Below, piece after piece: positions 10,926 to 21,600 of a stretch of DNA of 64,000 bases. The notes below the pieces were generated by a model. The model saw only the letters and a list, made by a program, of their open reading frames with translations, was not told where the DNA came from and made no database searches. Made by a program: the position numbers and the translations under genes. Origin of the DNA: Symsagittifera roscoffensis (taxonomy: Eukaryota; Xenacoelomorpha; Acoela; Convolutidae); the NCBI RefSeq assembly GCF_963678635.1, contig NC_087064.1:53898684-53962683 (forward strand). The letters run 5' to 3'. Each line of letters opens with the position of its first letter. The stretch's first letter is position 1.

Positions 10926-12858
10926 TCCAATATTTTGAAATAATAATCCATTATTTTCCTTTATAATCGATTATAATCCATTTTCTTTTTCGAACTAAAT
11001 TCGATTATTTTTGCGGGGGGGGGGGGCTAAACGGGGGGGGGGCTTAGAGGTAAACTGGAACTGGGGGGCGGTTGTGGTAAGAAACAGTAAAATGAAGTGT
11101 TCAACTGCGGTGAATTAAAAAAGTTGCAACTTCACTAAACGGGAATTGAGATGACTTAAAAAAGATGGTCAATTTCATGAATAACCGAATTAAGATTATA
11201 ATCGTTTTTATTGGCATAAGAATTGTTAGGATTATAATCCATTTTTAAATGATTATAATTGATTATTTTGTCATTTTATTGACCATATTATGACAATATA
11301 ATTGATTATGATCCATGGGTGCTCGGTGCGGGCTGCTTGAATCAGGGCAAAACCCTTAATGTTCCGGCTACCCTTCATTTGGTCTCAGAAAATTTGTTAA
11401 ATTAAGTATTGGGAAAACTATGAATTTCAGGATGACAATATCAAAAATTGAGTATTTCTATTTGAGTCGAGAAAAGAGTTCATAAAACTAATAAGCTCCC
11501 CGGTTTGATGTCCAACCGTTAAGCATCGCTTTTTCTGTAGTATCCCAGTGATGGCTATTTTCTCGCGCTGATTCATGTATATTTCAGAGTTTGTTGCATA
11601 GATAAACCTGCGATTTCTCAGAGCTATTTCACTATTGAATCCATAGAAAATCATCGCTAAAAGTTTAAAAAAATTAACTTATTCTAGCAGCTTTCAATTA
11701 GTCTTATTTGATAAGCCCTTTAAATTTACTTTCTCTTAGGGTTGAAAGCGCAAAGGTAGAATGTATTTCTATAAATCTGAAGGGTATGTCTATAAATCTG
11801 TTAGATCGCCAGTTTTCCTGATTCTGATAGGTCGGTTTTTTGTATCGCATCGCAGGATACAATAGTGGTGTGAACACTCGGCCTGAAACATTCAGATCAA
11901 GAGATCGATCCCCTTAGGGCTAAAAGTTTGGTAAAATTCCTCTGAATAAAAAAAAACAGCCTGAGCATACATTTTTCTCACTTTCTTCGGAAGTTGGAAC
12001 AAGAACAAAATGATCGCAATATAGCAATTGAGATGCTGAAAATTTTATTTGAAGCAAAATTTGAACCTATTGAACAGCGCATTTTTTGTTAAGCAAGAGA
12101 AAATAAATCAAGTCGTATGCAAAAGTGATTTTATAATGCTTGTAAGGTTTTAAGGTTTTTTGATAGAGTTTTTTGGTCGCAAACATGCTTGTTTTAGTTG
12201 CGCCTAAATTTCAGCAGTTGAACGTTTAGTAATGTTTTTTCGAAATTCTTAACTCCAAAAACAATTCCAATCAGGTCGAATTTTTTTTGTTAAGACCAAT
12301 AAAAGTGAGGAGAAACTTTAAATTTTTTTGCGAAATCAGTCGCGGACATCGGCACGGGACTCGCGTTGCTCACCATAGAAGATGCTTCATGGTTACATAT
12401 CACTTCGTAACAGCCCTGATAAAATTATCAAAATAGTCTAGTTTGAAGTCCCCTATAAAAAAATTGTGATCCATAGGTCGCGTCATGCATGGAAAATGTG
12501 TTATTTTAACATAAACTTATGTCGTCACTTTTTCATGGTTTCCATGGAACCATGCATGTTGCGACCTATGGTGGCACATTTTGGTCAACCCGGGAAACCC
12601 TATTAGATGAGCTGGACCAGTGATAAATAAGCAACATAAATGAGAAAAACAAGGGTCTAACGTGGCCCGAGCCCTCATCCATCAGCTCAGTTCACATATA
12701 TGCTACCACTGCGGCAATAAATTTTTAGATCCGTACAAACTATAGGGTTTACTAACTCATACTCTTAGTAAAGTTTCTCAAGTTTTAGTTCTGATTTTCT
12801 ACGGAATCCGTACTGAAATAACTATGAAACAACGCAGGTTTAGCTATGCAAAAAAACT
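10926..12858 (+). repeat. 1.94-kb tandem repeat, copy 3
   Basis: Third unit, with its right TIR ending at 11332. At its end the sequence changes from the junction form to AAAAAACTCTGAATC and runs on into unique DNA, so this end shows the original flank. The high similarity of the three copies means the triplication is recent. Confidence 0.93.
12471..12571. repeat. Short inverted repeat (hairpin), copy 3 of the tandem unit
   Basis: Same structure as 10534-10634: left arm 12471-12492, right arm 12550-12571. It was duplicated together with the 1.94-kb unit. Confidence 0.75.
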
Positions 12859-13386
12859 CTGAATCATTTGTAAATATCAAATTGCTCAAGTTGTGCTGAT
12901 GTTGAAAATTCATCTTTGGAGTTGAGATGGGATAGTCATTGTTATCTATGAAGTTGAGATTAAAACAAAATGGTTTTCAGACTGTTCACGCCATCGCATT
13001 GATACAAACAGTCTCGTCAAGTGTGCTCTCGTATGCTTTTTAGTAAAAATGGTTTGATATTGCTAATCGCTGTACAATATGTGACAAATATTAACAGTTT
13101 TTATGCGATATGCGCGCTTCAATTTTTAAGCAATCTTATAATATATACCATATCAATATACAAAAGCATATAAACTCATTCAAGCATTTTTTGACCATTT
13201 AACAGTTTTTTTTTAAATATTATTTAGCGTGCTGCGTTTCTGATCTAACCAACTTGGCATAGCTGAATGTTCAAAAAATATACTCTTATCAAAAACAATT
13301 AGCTTGTGCTCAAATTTAAAGATATTTGAATATTTAGCATTCATTCGAATCTCGCGTCATTTCAGTTTAAATCATAAATTCGCGAA
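12859..13386 (+). other. Upstream region of the membrane-protein gene
   Basis: About 530 bases between the tandem triplication and the start codon at 13387. AT-rich; TATA-like stretches occur around 13140-13170 (ATATATACC, CATATAAAC), but none can be fixed as a promoter without transcript data. A weak echo of the 2935-3780 repeat family lies at about 12995-13050. An in-frame TAA at 13375-13377 closes the frame just before the ATG. Confidence 0.45.
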
Positions 13387-13929
13387 ATGGGCGATTGTGA
13401 TGGCGGCGGCGGAGGTGGCTTTGGCGGCGGCGGAGGTGGCTTTGGCGGTGATTTTGGATCGGGTGGCGGAGGAGGCGGAGGACATGATTTTGGATCTGGT
13501 GGCGGCGGATTCAGTGGGTTCGATATGGGCTCGAATGATTTGAGTGCGGGTTACTCAAGCCCTCCGCCATCGTATTTTTCAGATCCGAGTATTTACCAAC
13601 CGGCTTTTGATAACCAAACGACCCATGAAACGTCACTTCAGGCACCCGGTTATGCTTCATCAAATATTGGCAAAGGAGCTCCACCTTCACATTTAGGATT
13701 TCAATCGAATTATCCTCCACATGCCAACTACCCTCAGGCAACGAACGGGGGTATGCCAGTCCCAAACTTCTCACCACCGCCTCTACCCCCTCCCCAGCCC
13801 ACATGTCAGAGATCCTCGGGATGTACGAATAACCCGTACTGTAAAAGACAGGGAGTCATAATTGGTCTTTTTGTCGGCTTTGTCGTTTTGGCGCTATTTA
13901 TTCAAATGATTATACGACGAGCATTATAA
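13387..13929 (+). CDS. Glycine- and proline-rich protein with C-terminal membrane anchor (180 aa)
   Basis: I do not recognise the family. The start is well supported: an in-frame TAA lies 12 bases upstream, and the ATG has G at -3 and G at +4. Residues 6-44 are almost pure glycine with F, D, S and H (GGGGGGFGG-type repeats). Residues 58-138 are rich in P, S, N, Q and Y, with a PPSY motif at 60-63 (a PPxY, WW-domain ligand form) and a PPPLPPPQP run at 130-138. Cysteines fall at 140, 146 and 152. Residues 156-176 form one hydrophobic helix flanked by KR and RR, leaving only four residues after it. The predicted topology is a tail-anchored or type III protein with a disordered N-terminal part facing the cytosol. 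A polyadenylation signal overlaps the stop. It is the only frame here with organised protein features. It could instead be one exon of a longer gene, but the stop plus AATAAA argues for a complete end. Confidence 0.7.
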   Translation: MGDCDGGGGGGFGGGGGGFGGDFGSGGGGGGGHDFGSGGGGFSGFDMGSNDLSAGYSSPPPSYFSDPSIYQPAFDNQTTHETSLQAPGYASSNIGKGAPPSHLGFQSNYPPHANYPQATNGGMPVPNFSPPPLPPPQPTCQRSSGCTNNPYCKRQGVIIGLFVGFVVLALFIQMIIRRAL

Positions 13930-13934
13930 ATAAA
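13929..13934 (+). terminator. Polyadenylation signal AATAAA overlapping the stop codon
   Basis: The final A of the TAA stop (13927-13929) begins an AATAAA hexamer. Further A/T-rich sequence with GATAAAATAATATTATT follows. This would give a very short 3' UTR. The position is seen directly; its use is inferred. Confidence 0.5.
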
Positions 13935-14053
13935 TTGATAAAATAATATTATTATTACCTAATTAACTTTTTAATCACAGAATTATTGAAAAAATTGATG
14001 AATTATTGAAAAAACTCTTTAATTTTGAACCTGAACTAGCGCCAATAAACCAC

Positions 14054-14130
14054 TTCGCACCGAGTGGTTATCAGTTTTGATCGATTACAATCTATTTCGG
14101 AGACAAAAATAATCAATTTTATTCCATCCA
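14054..14130 (+). repeat. Left terminal inverted repeat of the giant element
   Basis: TTCGCACCGAG, then TGGTTATCAGTTTTGATCGA and TTACAAT, then AATAATCAATTTTATTCC. Aligned to the inverse of 52235-52311 it shares GCACCGAG, the ATCGATTA or ATCAATTA block and TTTTATTCCA. It is more diverged than the other three termini in the first 20 bases after GCACCGAG. Confidence 0.6.
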
Positions 14131-14189
14131 GATGTAAAATTCAGACCACATAACCCGGGACGAGTTCCGCGACTAATAATTCGACTTTG

Positions 14190-14220
14190 TCGGTCGCGGA
14201 AAAGTTAATTCCGCGACCGA
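14190..14220. repeat. Perfect 12-bp-arm palindrome made of the satellite motif
   Basis: TCGGTCGCGGAA (14190-14201), a 7-base loop AAGTTAA, then TTCCGCGACCGA (14209-14220). The arms are the two orientations of the satellite core (GGTCGCGG and CCGCGACC), and just upstream (14164-14184) stands TTCCGCGACTAATAATTCGA, nearly a complete satellite unit. It may be the founder or fold-back seed of the array. Confidence 0.85.
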
Positions 14221-14287
14221 AAATCCATAGAATGGACAGGGTTTTAAGTCGCGGACAAACTCTGCAAATACCTACCGTATCTCGTTC

Positions 14288-14731
14288 GCGATGGTCGAAA
14301 AATTAGTCGCGGCGATCGAAAAACACATCGCGGTGGTCAAAAATAAGTCGCGGCGGTCAAAAAAAATAGTCGCTTTTGTCGAAAAATTAGTCACGGTGGT
14401 CAAAAAATTAGCCGCGGCGGTCCAAAAATTAGTTATAGCGGTCAAAATGTTAGTCGCGGTGGTCAAACAATTAGTCATGGCGTGGTCAAAAGTTTGGTCG
14501 CGACGGTCGAAAAACTAACCGCGGTGGTCGAAAAATTAGTCCTGGCATGGTAAAAAAATTGATTGCGGTGGTAAAAAAAATTAGTCGCTTCTATAAAAAA
14601 AATTAGTCGCGGTGGTCAAAAAACTAGTCGCGGCGGTCGACAAATTAGTCGCAGTGGTCGAAAAGTTAGTCGGGGCATGGTCGGAAAATTAATTGCCCCG
14701 GTCAAAAAATTAGTCGCGCCTGTCAAAAACT
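14288..14731 (-). repeat. Minisatellite block in reversed orientation
   Basis: About 21 units of the same 21- to 23-bp satellite, here reading GGTCGAAAAATTAGTCGCGG, which is the reverse complement of the main array. It is separated from the main array by the ATAC microsatellite and the 30-bp stubs. Confidence 0.9.
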
Positions 14732-14751
14732 TACGCACATACAAACGAACA

Positions 14752-14905
14752 TTCATAAAACAAACATACATACATACATTCATACATACATACATTCATA
14801 CATACATACATTCATACATACATACACACATACATGCATCCCTACATACATACATACAAACATACATACATGAAAACTTTCATAAACACATACATACACT
14901 CCTCG
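14752..14905 (+). repeat. (CATA)n microsatellite with CATT interruptions
   Basis: About 150 bases of CATA repeats with periodic CATT variants and CACA interruptions. The translated frame (YIHTYIHT-type) is a consequence of the repeat and not a gene. Confidence 0.95.
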
Positions 14906-15020
14906 GTCAATCATTGTCGAGTTTTATTTTAACAGTTTTTTTCTGCTCATTTTTTTCGGATACTCGATTATTCTAACTGCATCAAACTGTTTCAAAGAGT
15001 TTAATGAAGTCTTGAGTCTT

Positions 15021-15110
15021 GATGTTAACTTTTCTTCGGCCGCCTCGATTGCTGTGAACATTTTTTCGGCCGCGCCGATCGCGGTTAAATTTTCTTCAAT
15101 CTCACCGGTC
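15021..15110 (-). repeat. 30-bp tandem repeat stub, left side (3 units)
   Basis: Three exact 30-base periods start at 15021, 15051 and 15081 (GATGTTAACTTTTC..., GCTGTGAACATTTT..., GCGGTTAAATTTTC...). On the minus strand they give 10-residue periods (VATGEIEENL, TAIGAAEKMF, TAIEAAEEKL). The same repeat family, in the same orientation, recurs at 51038-51247 on the other side of the giant array. Confidence 0.85.
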
Positions 15111-17862
15111 GCGACTCTCGTTTGGCCATGCCGCAATTAATTTGTCGACCACTGCGACCAGTTTTCTGACCATGCCCAGGTCAATTTTTGACTGCCGTGA
15201 CTAATTTTCTGACCTCCGCGACAATTGTTTTGACCATACTTTGATAGTTTTTGACCACCGCGCACATTTTTTTGACCTGGCCTGGGCTAAATTTTTGACT
15301 AGCGCGACTAATGGTTTGACCAAAGCGACTAATTTTTCGACCATGCCGCGACTAATTTTTGACCACCACGACTATTTTTTTGACCACCGCGACCAATTTT
15401 TTGAAGATGCCGTGACAAATTTTTCGATCACCGCAACTTTTTTTTCGACAATCGTGACTAATTTTTTGACCCTACTGCGACTAATTTTTCGACCGCCGCC
15501 GTGACTATTTTTTTTGACCTCCACGACGAATTTTTCGACCATACCGCGACTATTTTTTTTGACCACCGCGATCAATTTTTCGACCATTGCGACTAACTTT
15601 TCGACCATTGCGACTAATTTTTCGACCACCGCAATGAAATTTTTGGGCGTTGCGACTGATTTTTTTACCACCTCAAATAATTTTTTGTCCACCGCGACTA
15701 TTTTTTTTCGACCATAGGGCGACTAAATTTTTGACCGTCGCAATTTTTTTGTGATCATGCCGCGATTATTTTTTTGACCACCGGGATTAATTTCTCGAAC
15801 ATTGCGACTTTTTTTTGACCACCGCGACCAAATTTTGACCTGATCGACTGATTTTTTGACCGCCGCGACTAATTTTTTGACCATGGCGCGACCAATTGTT
15901 CGACCACCGCGACTAATTTTTCGACCGCCACAACTAATTTTTTGACCATACAGCGATTTTTTTTATGAGCACCGCGACTGATTTTTTGATCGCCGCGATT
16001 AATTTTTCGACCGCCGCGACAAGTTTTTTGAACTCGCCGCGTTTATATTTGTGACTAGCGCGACTAATTTGTTGACCATGCCGCGACTTTTTGGTCCAAC
16101 GCGACTTTTTTTTCTTCCATCGCAACTATTTTTTTGACCAACGCGACCAAATTTTTGGCCAAGCCGCGACTAATTTTTTGACCGCCGCGACTAACTTTTT
16201 GGGCCACCGCGACTAGTTTTTCGACCACCGCGACTAATTTTTTAATCACCGCGATTAAATATTTGACTATGCCGCGACTAAATATTCGACCGCTGCGATT
16301 AAATTTCTGATTGTTGCGACTACGTTTTTGACCACAGCGATTAGTTTTTTGACCGCCGCGACTAATTTTTTTACCATCGTGACTAATTATTGACCTACGC
16401 GACTACTTTTTTGACCACGTGATTATTTTTTTAATAGGCGCAACCAATTTTTGACAGCCGCGACAAGTTTTTTGACCTCGTCGCCTTTAAATTTGTAACT
16501 AACGCGACTTATTTTTTGACCATGCCGCAAATTTTTCGACCAACGCGACTATTTTTCTACCATCGCAACTATTTTTTTTGACACCGCGACCAAATTTTTG
16601 ACCATGCCGCGACTTATTTTTTGACCGCCGCGACTAATTTTTTTTTGGCCACCGCGACTAGTTTTTCGACCACGACGACTAATTTTTTGATCGCCGCGAT
16701 TAGTTTTTCGACCGCCGTGACAAATTTTTTGAACTCACCGCGACTAAATTTTTGACTAGCGCGACTAAATTTTTGACCATGTCGCGACTTTTTTGGCCAA
16801 CGCGACTTTTTTCTACCATCGCAACAAATTTTTTGACCACCGCGAGCAAATTTTTGACTATGCCGCGACTAATTATTTAATCCGCTGCGATTAATTTTTT
16901 GATCAGCCAACTTTTTCAACCGTCGCAACGAATTTTTTGACAATGCCGCGACTAATTTTTTGACCACCGCGACTTGTTTATTGGCCGCCGCAATTCTTTT
17001 TTCAACCGTCGCGAATAATTTTTTGACACCCACGACTAGTTTTTTGGCCGCCGCAACTGTTTTTTAGACCATGTCTCGATTAGTTTTTCGACCATGCCGC
17101 GACTGGTTTTTTTTTCTCCGCGACTAAATGTTCGACCACCGGGATTAACTTTCCAACCTACGCGACTAATTTTATGACATACGCGACCAATTTTTTTGAC
17201 CATGTGATTAATTTTTCAACCGCCGCATTTTTTTTTTCGACAATGCCGCAACTAACTTTTTGCCCACCGCGACTAGTTTTTTGGCCGCCGCAACTAGTTT
17301 TTAGACCACGTCGCGACTAGTTTTTTTTTCGACCATGCGGCGACTGGTTTTTCTTTCTCCGCGAACAAATTTTCGACCACTGCGACTAATTTTTGACCAC
17401 CGCGACTAATTTTTTGACATACGCGACCAATTTTTTTGACCATGTGATTAATTTTTCAACCGTCGCAGCTAATTTTTCGACCGACACGACAAGTTTTTTG
17501 ACCTTGCCGCGTTTAATTTTGTGACTAGCGCCACTAATTTTTTGACCATGCCGCAAATTTTTTGACCAACGCGACTATTGTTTCTACCATCGCAACTATT
17601 TTTTTGACACCGCGTCCAAATTTTTGATCATGCCGCGACTTGATTTTTGACCGCCTCGACCAATTTTTTAGGCCACAGCGAGTAGTTTTCGACCACCGTG
17701 ACTAATTTTTTGATCGCCGCGATTAATTTTTTGACCACTGTGACAAACTGTTTGACCTCGCCGCGACTAAATTTGTGACTAGCGCGATTAAGTTTTTGAC
17801 CATGTCGCGACTTTTTCGGCCTACGCGACTTTTTTTCTACCATCGCAACAAAATTTTTTGAC

Positions 17863-18695
17863 CACCGCGACCAAATTTTTGACTATGCCGCGACTAATTA
17901 TTTGACCGCTGCGATTAATTTTTGATCGTTGCGACTACTTTTTTGACAAGTGATTAATTTTTTGGCCGCCGCAACTATTTTTTGGACCATGCCGCGAATA
18001 ATTTTTCGACCATGCCGCGACTGGTTTTTCTTTCTTCGTGACTAAACTTTCGACCTTCGCGACTAACTTTTTGATCTACGCGACTTATTTTTTGTACACC
18101 GAGACTTATTGTTTGACCGCCGCGACTAATTTTTTGACCACCGCGACTAATTTTATGAACACCGTGACTCCTTTATCGACCACCGCAATTATTTTTTCGA
18201 CAATGCCGCGACTAGTTTTTTGACAATGCCGCGACTAATTTTTCGACCAGCGTGACTAATTTTTGAACAAGGTGATTCATTTTTCGACCACCGCAACTAA
18301 TTTTTCGACAAGGCCGCGATTAATTTTTCGACCGTCGCGACCAATTTTTTGACCACCGCGACCAAATTTTTGACTATGCCGCGACTAATTATTTGACCGC
18401 TGCGATTAATTTTTGATCGTTGCGACTACTTTTTTGACAAGTGATTAATTTTTTGGCCGCCGCAACTATTTTTTGGACCATGCCGCGAATAATTTTTCGA
18501 CCATGCCGCGACTGGTTTTTCTTTCTTCGTGACTAAACTTTCGACCTTCGCGACTAACTTTTTGATCTACGCGACTTATTTTTTGTACACCGAGACTTAT
18601 TGTTTGACCGCCGCGACTAATTTTTTGACCACCGCGACTAATTTTATGAACACCGTGACTCCTTTATCGACCACCGCAATTATTTTTTCGACGAG
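17863..18695. repeat. Higher-order duplication in the array, offset 491 bp
   Basis: A block of about 340 bases beginning near 17863 (ACCAAATTTTTGACTATGCC...) is repeated almost unchanged 491 bases later. The two copies of the frame at 18038 and 18529 are identical over most of their length and diverge only after CAATTATTTTTTCGAC. Confidence 0.85.
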
Positions 18696-21600
18696 GCCGC
18701 GACTATATTTTCGACCGTCGCGACCAATTTTTTGACCACCGCGACTAGTTTTTCGACCACCGCAACTATTTTTTAAACCATGCCGCGACTAGTTTTTCGA
18801 CCGCCGCGACTAATTTGCCGATCGTTGCGACTACTTTTTTGAACACCGCGACTAGTTTTTTGACCACCGCAACTTTTTTTAAACCATGCCGCGACTAGTT
18901 TTTCGACCGCCGCGACTAATTTTTTTGGTCACTGCGACTAATTTTTCGACCACCGCGACTAATTTTTTGATCGCCGCGATTAATTTTTTGACTAGCGCGA
19001 CTAATTTTTTGACCATGTCGGGACTTTTCGGCCAACGCGACTTTTTTCTACCATCGCAACAAACTTTTTGACCACCGCGACCAAAAGTTTGACTATACCG
19101 CGACTAATTATTCTACCGCTGCGATTAATTCTTTGATCGTTGCGACTACTTTTTTGACGCGTGATTAGTTTTTCAACCGTCGCAACGAAATTATCGACAA
19201 TGCCACGACTAATTTTCTGACCACCGTGACTTGTTTTTCGGCCGCGGCAACTATTTTTTCAACCGCCGCGACTATTTTTTTGACCACCGCGACCTGTTTT
19301 TTGGCCGCCGCAACTAATTTTTAGACCATGCCATGACTACTTTTTTGACCATGCCGCGACTGGTTTTTCTTTCTCCGCGATTAAATGTTCGACCACCGCA
19401 ACTAAATTTTTGACATATGCGACAAATTTTTTGTTCACCGAGACTTATGACCGCCGTGACAAATTTTTTGACAGCCGCAATTAATTTTTCGACAATGCCA
19501 CGACTAATTTTTCGACCAAGCCGCGACTAATTTTTCGACCACCGCGACTAAATTTATGAACACCGTGACTCCGTTATCGACCACCGCAATTAGTTTTTCG
19601 ACAAGGCCGCAACTAATTTTCCGACCGTCGCGACCTATTTGTTGACCACCGCGACTAGTTTTTCGACCGCCACGACTATTTTTCCGATCGTTGCGACTAC
19701 TTTTTTGAACACAGCGACTAGTTTTTTGACCACCGAAACTTTTTTAGACCGTGCCGCGACTAGTTTTTTGATCGCCGCGACTATTTTTCCGATCGTTGTG
19801 ACTAATTTTTTGACCACCGCGACTAGTTTTTCGACCGCCGCAACTTTTTTTAAACCATGCCGCGACTAATTTTTCGACAGCCGCGACTAATTTTTTGATC
19901 GTTGCGACTACTTTTTTGACCACCGCGACTAATTTTTTGACCGCGGCAACCATTTTTTTGACTATAACTTGACTAGTTTTTCGACCATGCCGCGACTGGT
20001 TTTTCTTTATACGCGTCTAAATTTTCGACCACCGCGACTAACTTTTCGACCTACGCGTTTAGTTTTTCGACCACCGCCACTTATTTTTTGACCACCGTGA
20101 TTAACTTTTTGACCGCCGCATTTAGTTTTTCGACAATGCCGCGACTAATTTTTCGACAATGCCGCGACTAATTTTTCGACCAGCGCGACTAATTTTTTGA
20201 ACAAGTTGACTCATTTTTCGACCATCACAACTAATTTTTCGACAAGGCCGCGATTAATTTTTTGACCGTCGCGACCAATTTTTTGACCACCACGACTAGT
20301 TTTTTGACCGCCGCAACTAATTTTAGACCATGCCGCGACTAGTTTTTTGACCGCCGCGACTAAATTTCCGTTGGTTGCGACTACTTTTTTGACCACCGCG
20401 ACTAATTTTTTGACCACCGCGACTTATTTTTCTACCTTTGTGAATAATTTTTTGACCGCCGCATTTAGTTTTTCGACAATGCCGCAATCAATTTTTCGAC
20501 AATGCCGCGACGAATTTTTTGACCACCACGACTAGTTTTTTGACCACTGCAACTATTTTTAGACCATGCCGCGACTAGTTTTTCTTTCTCCGCGTCTAAA
20601 TTTTTGACCACCGCGACTAATTTTTTGACCTACGCGACTAATTTTTCGACCACCGCGACTAGTGTTTGACCGCCACGACTAGTTTTTTGACCGCCACAAC
20701 TATTTTTAGACCATGCCGCGACTAGTTTTTCGACCGCCGCGACTAAATTTCCGATCGTTGCGACTACTTTTTTGACCACCGCGACTAATTTTTCGACCAC
20801 CCCGACTTATTTTTTTGACCTTTGTGACTAATTTTTTGACCGCCGCATTTAGTTTTTCGACAATGCCGCGATCAATTTTTTGACAATGCCGCGACTAATT
20901 TTTCGACCAGCGCGACTAATTTTTTGAACACCATGACTCATTTTTCGACCACCGCAACTAGTTTTTCGACAAAGCCGCGACTAATCTTCGACCGTCGCGA
21001 CTAATTTTTTGACCACCGCGACCAGTTTTTTGATCGGCGCGACTAACTTTTCCATCGTTGCGACTACATTTTTGAACACCGCGACTAATTTTTCGACCGC
21101 GGCAAAAACGTTTTTGACTATGCCGTGACTATTTTTTTTCGGCCGCCGCGATTATGTTTTCGATCGTTGCAACTACTCTTTTGACCAGAGCAACTAGTTT
21201 TTTGACCGCCGTGACTAATTTGTTGATCGATGCGACTACTTTCTTGAACGCCGCGACTAAGTTTTTGACCGAGGCAACAATTTTTTTGACTATGATGTGA
21301 CTAGTTTTTTGACCATGCCGCGACTGATTTTTCTTTTTCCGCGACTAAATTTTTGACCACCGCGACTAATTTTTTGACCAACGCGTTTAATTTTTCGACC
21401 ACCGCCACTTAATTTTTGACCACCGTGATTAACTTTTTGACCGCCGCATTTAGTTTTTGACAATGCCGCAACTAATTTTTCGAAAATGCCGCGACTAATT
21501 TTTCGACCACCGCGACTAATTTTTTGAACACCGTGACTAATTTTTTTGACCACCGCAACTAGTTTTTCGATAAGGCCGCGACTTTTTTGGCCAACGCGAC

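Noticed and set aside
13511-13804. 97-codon minus-strand frame opposite the membrane-protein gene
   Set aside because: Antisense shadow of the GC-richer coding sequence at 13387-13929, which has better start context, membrane helix and polyadenylation signal.
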